Positions 42,735 through 49,205 of a DNA stretch of 64,000 nt are shown one piece after another; the stretch's first letter is position 1; each line of letters opens with the position of its first letter. Where the stretch lies: NCBI GenBank assembly GCA_046727175.1, contig JBKPCD010000158.1, positions 1-64,000 of the forward strand. Reading direction: 5' to 3'. The notes below the pieces were generated by a model, which did no database searches, was not told where the DNA came from, and saw only the letters and a program-made list of their open reading frames with translations. Source of the DNA: JBKPCD01 sp046727175. Lineage in GTDB: Bacteria; Acidobacteriota; Vicinamibacteria; Vicinamibacterales; 2-12-FULL-66-21. The position numbers and the translations under genes were made by a program.

Positions 42735-42891
42735 GGCGCGCCAGAGGCGCGCCCCGCCGGAGCGGAGCGGGGCCAAGGGGTTCGCCTCCACCCCGGACCC
42801 GCGAGCGACGGCGATACCGGGGCCCCCACCGCACGTATTGCGTGCGGGGGGTGGGGTGGGGGGTCCGGCGGGGCGGAAGCCCTCCGGTCTA
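42735..42891. repeat. GC-rich dispersed element, copy B, directly upstream of a start codon
   Basis: It opens with the hairpin GGGCGCGCC-AGA-GGCGCGCCC (42734-42754), then the blocks shared with copy A at 38091-38187 (GCCGGAGCGGAGCGGGGC, GCGAGCGACGG, GGGGTCCGGCGGGGCG, CCGGTCTA). An additional 50-60 bp in the middle contains an ACGTATTGCGTG-like palindrome. It ends 4 nt before the ATG of the ArsR gene at 42896. The 42609-42895 gap holds little else. Confidence 0.75.
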
Positions 42892-42895
42892 GTCA

Positions 42896-43243
42896 ATGAC
42901 CGATCGCCTCAGCACCACGTTCGCCGCGCTCGCCGATCCGACGCGCCGCGCGATCCTCGCGAGGCTCACGTCCGGCGAAGCCTCGGTCACCGAACTGGCC
43001 GAGCCATTCGACATGAGCATGCCGGCCATCTCGAGACACCTGAAGGTGCTGGAGAAGGCCGGCCTCATCGCGCGGAGCCGCGAGGCGCAGTGGCGACCCT
43101 GCCGGCTCGAGCCGGCACCTCTGAAAGACGTCTCGAAATGGGTCGAGCGCTACCGCCGCATGTGGGAGGAGCGCTTCGACGGCCTCGAGGATTACCTGCA
43201 GGAGTTGCAGGCCAAGAGTCACAAAAAACGCAAGAAGCGCTGA
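42896..43243 (+). CDS. ArsR-family winged-helix repressor
   Basis: The 115-residue ArsR/SmtB-type regulator (FAALADPTRRAILARLTSGEASVTELAEPFDMSMPAISRHLKVLEKAGLIARSRE) is of the subgroup lacking cysteine metal sites and ends in a Lys-rich tail (SHKKRKKR). Such regulators usually precede an SRPBCC (AHSA1) gene, but none is present here. The ATG directly follows the GC-rich repeat and no Shine-Dalgarno is evident. The next gene, padR at 43318, has its own promoter. Confidence 0.9.
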   Translation: MTDRLSTTFAALADPTRRAILARLTSGEASVTELAEPFDMSMPAISRHLKVLEKAGLIARSREAQWRPCRLEPAPLKDVSKWVERYRRMWEERFDGLEDYLQELQAKSHKKRKKR

Positions 43244-43279
43244 CGCGCCGAGCCGCAGTTTTCAGCAGAGAGAAGGTTC

Positions 43280-43308
43280 TTGACAGCAGAATTCTACATA
43301 GGTAGAAT
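43280..43308 (+). promoter_or_regulatory. Sigma70-like promoter of the second padR-ADOP operon
   Basis: TTGACA (43280-43285) and TAGAAT (43303-43308) are separated by exactly 17 nt. The expected start of transcription, about 43314-43317, is 1-4 nt before the GTG start codon at 43318, so the mRNA would be leaderless or nearly so. The perfect inverted repeat at 43289-43310 covers the spacer and the -10 box. Confidence 0.7.
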
Positions 43309-43310
43309 TC
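43289..43310 (+). promoter_or_regulatory. Candidate PadR operator, 9-bp inverted repeat
   Basis: GAATTCTAC-ATAG-GTAGAATTC is a perfect inverted repeat with a 4-nt centre. It overlaps the -10 hexamer TAGAAT completely, so a bound dimer would block RNA polymerase. The half site TCTAC/GTAGA recurs at the other two padR promoters. Confidence 0.7.
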
Positions 43311-43317
43311 GACGCCA

Positions 43318-43635
43318 GTGAACCTGACCTATCCGACCACGCTCGTCCTGCACGCGCTCGCGAACGGCGCCGGCCACGGCTTCGACGTCATCGATGCCAC
43401 CGGCCTCGCGAGCGGCACCGTCTACCCGATCCTGCGTCGGCTGGAGCGCGAGAAGCTCGTCTCGGCCCGGTGGGAAGATGCCGCGATTGCACGCGAGGAA
43501 CAGCGGCCGCCGCGGCGCTACTACGAGCTCACGGCCGCAGGAAGGGCGCTGCTCGTCACGGCACGCGCCCGTTATCGCACCCCCGGCGCGATCGTCTCGC
43601 GCGCGCGCCGCCTCCGCCCCGCACGATCATCATGA
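43318..43635 (+). CDS. PadR-family repressor of the locus 6 ADOP operon
   Basis: The 105-residue PadR protein (NLTYPTTLVLHALANGAGHGFDVIDATGLASGTVYPILRRLEREKLVSARWED, then RRYYELTAAGRALL) has a shortened dimerisation helix. GTG 43318 is preferred because the promoter TAGAAT ends 9 nt upstream, leaving no room for a Shine-Dalgarno; translation would be leaderless. The TGA overlaps the ATG of the permease gene (ATGA, 43632-43635). It should repress the operon by binding the 43289-43310 palindrome. Confidence 0.88.
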   Translation: MNLTYPTTLVLHALANGAGHGFDVIDATGLASGTVYPILRRLEREKLVSARWEDAAIAREEQRPPRRYYELTAAGRALLVTARARYRTPGAIVSRARRLRPARSS

Positions 43636-46298
43636 TGTCGCGCTTCCCGTTGTGGCTCGCGCTGCGGATCGTTCGGGTCGTGGCGATCCTCGTGCCGGCA
43701 TCCGTTCGGGTCGACTGGCGACGGGAGTGGGATGCCGAGCTGCAGCATCGCGCGCGCCGAACGGATCGGAATCCGACGCTGACCTCGCGAACGAGCATGG
43801 ACCTGGTGCGGCGTGCGCTCGGCTCGCTGCCCGACGCCGCCTGGATCAGACGGCAGTTCACGCTCGATGCCGAGGCGGTTCAGGACGCCGCGCACGGCGT
43901 GCGGATGCTGCTCGATGCCCCGGGGTTCGCCGCGATCGCTCTGCTCGTCTTCGCGATTGGCATCGGCGCGACGACGGCCGTCGTGAGCGTGGCCGATGCG
44001 CTGATCCTGCGCGCTGTGCCGGTGTCACAGCCAGAGCGGGTCATGACGATCTGGCAGCACAACCGCGAAACGGGGGCGCGCCGCGGCGACGTCGCCCCGG
44101 GCAACGCCATCGACTGGATCTCGCGCGCTCGATCGTTCGAGGCGGCCGCCGTTGCCGAGCCGTTCAGCGTGACCGCCGAGATCCCAGGCCGCGAGCCCGA
44201 ATACCTGACGGCAGCTCTCGTGAGCGAGCACTTCTTCGAGGTCCTCGGCACGACGATGCTCCACGGCCGCGCGTTCCTGCCGGAGGAATACCGGACCGGT
44301 GCCAGCCGCGCCGCAATCTTCAGCTACACGTTCTGGAGGGACCGGTTCGGCGCCGATCCATCAATCGTCGGACGAGCCGTGCGTCTCGACAACGACGCGG
44401 CCTTCACCGTCGTCGGCGTCATGCCGCCAAACCTGGAGCTGCGGCTCTTCGACAATCGGTTTACGCAGCCGGAACCGCGTGTCTGGCTGCCGAAGCCGGG
44501 ATTCATCCGGATCGAGTCCACGCTGCGCGGCATCGGGTACTGGAACGTCCTCGGCCGGCTTGCGCCCGGTGTGTCGATCGATCAGGCGAGGGCCGAATTC
44601 GATGCCCTCTCGTCGCAGCTTGCGCGCGAGTACCCGCTAAGCAACAGGAATGTCGCTACCGAGATCGTGCCATTGCGAGAGCACCTCGTCGGCAGCCTGC
44701 GCTCCATACTGCCGCTGCTCCTTGGCGCGGCGGCCATGCTGCTGCTCGTCGCGTGCGCGAACGTTGCAAATCTGCTGCTGGCGCGCGGCGTCGACCGCAC
44801 GCGGGAGTTTGCAGTGCGCCAAGCGCTGGGCGCAAGCCGCGCACGGCTCGTCCGGCAGATGCTGACGGAGACGCTCCTGCTCGCAGCGATCGGCGGCGTT
44901 GCGGGACTCGCGCTTGCACGCTGGACCCTGGACGCGATCGCGCGATTGCGTCCGCTGGACGTCGCACGACTCGATCACATTCCCATCGATGCTCGCGCCG
45001 CCGCCATTGCCTGCGGCGTGACCATCGTCGCGGCAATCGTCGCCGGCCTCGCCCCGTCGATTCAGCTCTCGCGACCCGCAGCCTCCAGCGTACTCAGAGA
45101 GGGGCCCACCAGCCCGCGCCGCAGCGCCCGAAGCGCGCTCGTGATCGTCGAAGTGGCGGCGGCAGTGGTGCTCGCGGTGGGCGCCGGGCTGCTGGCCCGC
45201 AGCTTCGTGCGTATCCTGCGCGTCGATCCGGGATTCACCAGCGCTCGCGTTGCCGTGCTGCAGGTCTTCGCCTCGCCGCGGCTGAACACGCCGGAGAAGC
45301 GAATCGCGTTCTTCCAGGAAGCCCTCGACCGCATGCGCACGCTGCCGGGCGTCGTCGCCGCGGGCGCCGTCTCCTCGATGCCATTCGGGGACGCGAAAGT
45401 CATCATCCGGGCGCCGCTCACAATCGCCGGGCGCGCGACAGCCACAGGGGAACAGTCGCTCATCCACACGACTGCTGTCGTTGGCGATTACTTTCAGGCG
45501 ATGGGTGTCCCGCTGATCCAGGGCCGGCTGTTCGAACAGACCGACGTCACGGGCTCGAGAAAGGTGGTTGTCGTATCTCGAAGTGCCGTCAAGCAGTTCT
45601 GGCAGGGAGCGGACCCGATCGGATCGAAAGTGCAATTCCGATTCACGGGGACGACGTACGACGCGGAGGTGATCGGCGTCGTCGGCGACGTGCGTCACGA
45701 AGCACTCGATCACCCTGGCGCTGCCGAACTGTTCCTGCCGCATGCGCTGTCCGGATTCAGAGCGTTGACGACCGTGGTCCGCACTGCGCCGGGTTCGCCT
45801 GCGACGCTGGACAACCTGAAGGCGCAGATCTGGGCGCTCGATCCGCGCCAGCCCATCGCGTCCTCGGCGATGCTCGACGACCTCGTCTCCCGCACGCTCG
45901 TGAATCGGCGGTTCAGCCTGTTCCTGCTCGGCGGGTTTGCGCTCGTCGCGCTCGCGCTCGCGTCCGCTGGTGTTTACGGCGTGATGACCTTCACGACCGG
46001 TCAACGTACGCGTGAGTTCGGTCTCCGCATCGCGCTCGGGGCAAAACGTGGCGACATCGTCGGCCTCGTGCTCCGGGAAGGACTGACGCTCGCGAGCGTC
46101 GGCGTGGCCGCCGGCCTCGCGCTGGCGCTGCCGCTCGCGCGCCTGCTGCGGGCGCTGCTCTTCGGCATCGACGCCGCGGACCCGGTGACGTTCCTGACCG
46201 TCAGCCTCGTGCTCTTCGTCGTCGCGGCGGCGGCCTGTTATCTGCCGGCAAGCCGTGCGCTCGCGATCGATCCGGTTCAGTCGCTGCGGATCGACTGA
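43632..46298 (+). CDS. ADOP-type FtsX/MacB-like permease, locus 6 (coupled to padR)
   Basis: The 888-residue orphan permease has a cytosolic prefix (LALRIVRVVAILVPASVRVDWRREWDAELQHRARR) followed by DAVQDAAHGVRMLLDAPGFAAIALLVFAIGIGATTAVVSVADALILRAV-type sequence (prefix and first helix), a MacB core, an FtsX block (CANVANLLLARGVDRTREFAVRQALGASRARLV), a second periplasmic domain and the last FtsX block (TREFGLRIALGAKRGDIVGLVL, ALAIDPVQSLRID). ATG 43632 overlaps the padR stop. The frame extends upstream to 43470 inside padR, which is rejected. Confidence 0.9.
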   Translation: MMSRFPLWLALRIVRVVAILVPASVRVDWRREWDAELQHRARRTDRNPTLTSRTSMDLVRRALGSLPDAAWIRRQFTLDAEAVQDAAHGVRMLLDAPGFAAIALLVFAIGIGATTAVVSVADALILRAVPVSQPERVMTIWQHNRETGARRGDVAPGNAIDWISRARSFEAAAVAEPFSVTAEIPGREPEYLTAALVSEHFFEVLGTTMLHGRAFLPEEYRTGASRAAIFSYTFWRDRFGADPSIVGRAVRLDNDAAFTVVGVMPPNLELRLFDNRFTQPEPRVWLPKPGFIRIESTLRGIGYWNVLGRLAPGVSIDQARAEFDALSSQLAREYPLSNRNVATEIVPLREHLVGSLRSILPLLLGAAAMLLLVACANVANLLLARGVDRTREFAVRQALGASRARLVRQMLTETLLLAAIGGVAGLALARWTLDAIARLRPLDVARLDHIPIDARAAAIACGVTIVAAIVAGLAPSIQLSRPAASSVLREGPTSPRRSARSALVIVEVAAAVVLAVGAGLLARSFVRILRVDPGFTSARVAVLQVFASPRLNTPEKRIAFFQEALDRMRTLPGVVAAGAVSSMPFGDAKVIIRAPLTIAGRATATGEQSLIHTTAVVGDYFQAMGVPLIQGRLFEQTDVTGSRKVVVVSRSAVKQFWQGADPIGSKVQFRFTGTTYDAEVIGVVGDVRHEALDHPGAAELFLPHALSGFRALTTVVRTAPGSPATLDNLKAQIWALDPRQPIASSAMLDDLVSRTLVNRRFSLFLLGGFALVALALASAGVYGVMTFTTGQRTREFGLRIALGAKRGDIVGLVLREGLTLASVGVAAGLALALPLARLLRALLFGIDAADPVTFLTVSLVLFVVAAAACYLPASRALAIDPVQSLRID

Positions 46299-46354
46299 CC
46301 CTCGATTGGTCGTACCGGGCCGAGGCGCCGTCGGCCCGCACCACGATTCGAACG

Positions 46355-46822
46355 TTACGCGTGCGTGACCTGCGGCTGGTACGTTCCCGCGGGCACGCGG
46401 AACGAGATCGCCAACCGGTTCCACGCGTTGATTGCGACGGCCGCCAACGTCAGCGCGACGAGTTCCCCCTCGTCGAAGTGACGGCTGACCCGCTCGTATA
46501 CGTCATCGGGCACGTGCGTATCAGCGACACGCGTGATCGCTTCCGTCCACTCGAGCGCCGCGCGCTCGCGATCAGAGAAGAACGGCGTCTCACGCCAGGC
46601 GTTGAGCGCGTACAGCCGCTGTTCGGTCTCGCCGAACGCTCGAGCATCCTTCGTATGCATGTCGATGCAGTACGCGCAGCCGTTGATCTGGGATCCTCGA
46701 ACCTTCACCAGGTCCAGAAGCGACCGCTCGAGCCCGCTTTCATCAACAGCCTTCCCGAGACTCAGCATCGCCTGGCCTGCCTTCGACGTCAGAGACTTGC
46801 GAACATCCACTCTTGGTGTCAT
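46355..46822 (-). CDS. AhpD-like carboxymuconolactone decarboxylase family protein
   Basis: The 155-residue CMD/AhpD-fold protein has the redox motif GCAYCIDMHTKDAR (CxxC...H) after VKVRGSQIN, and the ALEWTEAITRVADTHVPDDVYERVSRHFDEGELVALTLAAVAINAWNRLA segment. This resembles alkylhydroperoxidases. ATG 46822 is chosen because AGGAGA precedes it and the family starts at MTPRVDVRKSL. An ECF41-type promoter lies immediately upstream and the sigma factor gene precedes it, the conserved pairing of ECF41 with COE (carboxymuconolactone decarboxylase/oxidoreductase/epimerase) genes. Confidence 0.92.
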   Translation of the reverse strand: MTPRVDVRKSLTSKAGQAMLSLGKAVDESGLERSLLDLVKVRGSQINGCAYCIDMHTKDARAFGETEQRLYALNAWRETPFFSDRERAALEWTEAITRVADTHVPDDVYERVSRHFDEGELVALTLAAVAINAWNRLAISFRVPAGTYQPQVTHA

Positions 46823-46851
46823 CACCAACTCTCCTTGGTCTCTGCACCGAA

Positions 46852-46877
46852 GACGAATGAAAGCACCGATTGTGACA
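46852..46877 (-). promoter_or_regulatory. ECF41-type promoter of the AhpD-like gene
   Basis: On the minus strand TGTCACA (46877-46871) is followed after 15 nt by CGTC (46855-46852). This matches the known ECF41 promoter pattern (TGTCACA, then CGTC about 16 nt later). It lies in the 70-bp gap between the sigma gene and the AhpD-like gene, so the partner has its own sigma-dependent promoter. Confidence 0.7.
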
Positions 46878-46892
46878 GGTCCCTCGGCTGGG

Positions 46893-47768
46893 CTAGGAGC
46901 GCGGAAGCTTGTCGGGGTTGACCACGGCGTACACGGCGTGGATTGTCTCGCCGTCGCTGAGGATCGACATGACGGCAATCATCTCTCCATTGACGCGCAC
47001 GCAGAGCCCGGTTTCTCCGTTCACCTCGACGAGCTCCATCCTGGCTGTGTCACTCTGCAGGCGCTCGCGCAACGCGAGCACGAGCCTGACGATATTCGGC
47101 GCACCGACAATCGGACGAGGTGCCGCTGCGGCACGGCCGCCGCCGTCGGCCGTCCAGGTCGCATCGGGCGCGAACAGCGTGAGCAGCGTCTGCTGGTCCC
47201 GCGCGTTCACGGCGTCGGTGAACGCGCGAAGCAGTTTTGCCTTGGCAGACTCGGCAACCTCGAAGCGCTTGCGCGCGCTCCTGACGCGCGTGCGCGCGCG
47301 GTGAATGATCTGCCGGCATGCCTCCTCGCTCTTCTCGAGGACCGTCGCGATCTCCCCGTAATCGAAGTCGAACACGTCGTGGAGCAGAAATGCGGCGCGT
47401 TCTTCGGGGCCCAGCCGCTCGAGCAACACGAGAAAGGCCATCGAAAGGTCGGACGCCAGCTCGAGATGACGATCCGGCGGAGGCGGCGAGTCGCGCATCA
47501 TCGGCTCGGGCAGCCACGGCCCGACGTACGCCTCGCGCTCCGTCTTGAGCGCACGAAGCCGGTCGATGGCCAACCGCGTAGCGGTCGCGACCAGCCAGGC
47601 TTCCGAATTCCGAATCGCGTCGCGGTCCGACTGGTGCCACCGCACGTACGCTTCCTGGACCAGATCCTCCGCGTCTGCGCGCGAACCGAGCATCCGGTAG
47701 GCGAGGCCAAACAGCCGACCTCGATTCGACTCGAACTCGCTCGTGGCAGAGGTCCCCGTTTCATTCAC
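46893..47768 (-). CDS. ECF41-family RNA polymerase sigma factor (SigJ type)
   Basis: The 291-residue ECF sigma factor has region 2 (RLFGLAYRMLGSRADAEDLVQEAYVRW), region 4 (LGPEERAAFLLHDVFDFDYGEIATVLEKSEEACRQIIHRAR) and a C-terminal SnoaL-like domain of about 110 residues. The signature motifs of group ECF41 are present: WLPEP after region 2, DGGGR (in place of DGGGK) and the terminal NPDKL. In this group the C-terminal domain regulates activity instead of a separate anti-sigma factor. The sigma gene and the downstream AhpD-like gene both have TGTCACA/CGTC promoters, indicating autoregulation. Confidence 0.93.
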   Translation of the reverse strand: MNETGTSATSEFESNRGRLFGLAYRMLGSRADAEDLVQEAYVRWHQSDRDAIRNSEAWLVATATRLAIDRLRALKTEREAYVGPWLPEPMMRDSPPPPDRHLELASDLSMAFLVLLERLGPEERAAFLLHDVFDFDYGEIATVLEKSEEACRQIIHRARTRVRSARKRFEVAESAKAKLLRAFTDAVNARDQQTLLTLFAPDATWTADGGGRAAAAPRPIVGAPNIVRLVLALRERLQSDTARMELVEVNGETGLCVRVNGEMIAVMSILSDGETIHAVYAVVNPDKLPRS

Positions 47769-47792
47769 TCCGGGACTCCTTCCATGATCAAA

Positions 47793-47819
47793 GACGATGA
47801 ACGGGGACCGTTTGTGACA
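47793..47819 (-). promoter_or_regulatory. ECF41-type autoregulatory promoter of the sigma gene
   Basis: On the minus strand TGTCACA (47819-47813) and CGTC (47796-47793) are 16 nt apart, and the sigma ATG (47768) follows 24 nt downstream with a GAAGGAG ribosome site in between. The match to the promoter of the AhpD-like gene indicates that both are read by the same sigma factor. Confidence 0.72.
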
Positions 47820-47832
47820 ACGCGTTCATGAC

Positions 47833-47953
47833 TTAACAGGCCGCTGAAAAAAGCCGGCCTGATGGAAAAATGGCAAATGGGAGATGGCAAAAATGCTCAG
47901 GTTTTTCCATTTACCATCTGACATTCAGGATGCGTTTTTCAGCATCTTGTTAA
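47833..47953. mobile_element. MITE-like element with 19-bp terminal inverted repeats
   Basis: The left end TTAACAGGCCGCTGAAAAA (47833-47851) and the right end, read inverted, TTAACAAGATGCTGAAAAA (47935-47953) match at 15 of 19 positions. The 121-bp body is AT-richer than the surroundings and contains an inner imperfect palindrome around ATGGAAAAA/TTTTTCCAT. There is no coding capacity. The right end is immediately followed by LRR coding sequence with no start codon, so it appears to have inserted into or replaced the 5' part of that gene. Confidence 0.65.
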
Positions 47954-49072
47954 ACGGATCGCGGGCTCGACGTTCTACGCCATCTTCGGGCGCTCAGATT
48001 CTTTTCGATCGCCTGGAACCAGAACGTCTCGGATGCTGGACTCGCAAATCTGGCCTCCTGCGATCGTCTCGAACGCGTGGACCTGATGGGCACCCACACC
48101 GGTGATGGCGGCATCCGTGCACTCGCCGGCAAGAGCCGTCTCCGTCTTCTGCATACGGGACGCTGCGTGACCGATGCGGGGCTCATGCTCCTTCATCGCA
48201 TCCCCGCGTTCAGCACGCTGGCTTCCAGTGAGACGAGCGCTGCCGATGAAATCGGGGCGGACCTGATGCTCGATGGCCCGTTCACGAATGCCGGTCTCGC
48301 GACGCTGAGTGGGCTCGAGGGGCTTTCTGCGCTCAGCTTCTTCTGGCACTGTTCTGGATTCACTGGCGAGGGTCTGGCACCGCTCCAACAGCTTCCGAAC
48401 CTCGTTTCTCTGGGGTGTGAGGGCGAACTATGCGACGACGAGGCTATGCGGCAGATCGCCGGATTGCCACGGTTGCGAAAGCTGAACGCGCAGGGAACGG
48501 TTGCGACCGACGCCGGGTTCCAATCGTTGAGCCGTTCTCGCACCATTGAGAACATCTGGGGCCGAGAGTGCCCGAACCTGACCGGGCGCGGCTTTGCTGC
48601 GCTCTCGGCGATGCCTGCGCTCCGCGTGCTGGGCGTCAGCTGCAAGCGCGTCGATGATGCCGGGCTGTCCACGCTCCCACGGTTTCCAGCGCTGACGGGT
48701 TTCATACCAATGGACGTGCCGGACGAAGGGTTCCATCACGTGGGTCAGTGCGAGCGACTGGAAACGCTGACGTGCATGTACTGCAGCGATACTGGTGATG
48801 CCGCAACGGAGCACATCGCAAATCTGCCGAAGCTGAAGTCCTACTATGCGGGGGACACCAAAATCACCGATCGGAGCCTGGAGAGTCCGGACCACATGCG
48901 ATCGCTCGAACGTGTCGAATTCTGGTCGTGCTCCGGCATCACGGATCGAGGCGCTGGCCAGCTGGCCGCTCTCCCGCGGCTTCGAGAGATCGTGCTGGAT
49001 GGTCTGCCAAACGTCACACAAAAAATCACGGACGCGGTCCCATCGCACGTGCGGGTGAAGTATTTGGGCTAG
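47954..49072 (+). pseudogene. Leucine-rich-repeat protein, 5'-truncated at the MITE edge
   Basis: The sequence is a series of 23-25-residue LRR units (for example VSDAGLANLASCDRLERVDL, FTNAGLATLSGLEGLSAL, DDAGLSTLPRFPALTGF, ITDRGAGQLAALPRLREIVL) of the RNI/GALA-like type. The first possible start is GTG 48077, but the same frame continues upstream as repeat sequence (TDRGLDVLRHLRALRFF, then VSDAGLANL) until a TAA at 47951-47953, which belongs to the MITE end. The protein therefore lost its N-terminus, including any export signal. It may still be expressed from 48077 (331 residues), but a remnant is more likely. Confidence 0.7.
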
Positions 49073-49205
49073 ACGTCGACTTGACGGACTTCACGTAGAA
49101 TTGGCGGCACACCGCGTTTCCACCGGATGCGGAGAACGCATCCTGGTAAGGTTCCAAGGTTCGCGACGCGCTCGTCAGGATACGAGCGCCGAGAATACAG
49201 CTGCC

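Noticed and set aside
42686..42892. Short open frames in both strands upstream of the ArsR gene
   Set aside because: They are translations of the GC-rich repeat element and have no coding signals.
43394..46015. An 873-codon frame shifted relative to ADOP locus 6
   Set aside because: It is an Arg/Ala-rich out-of-frame reading of padR and the permease gene.
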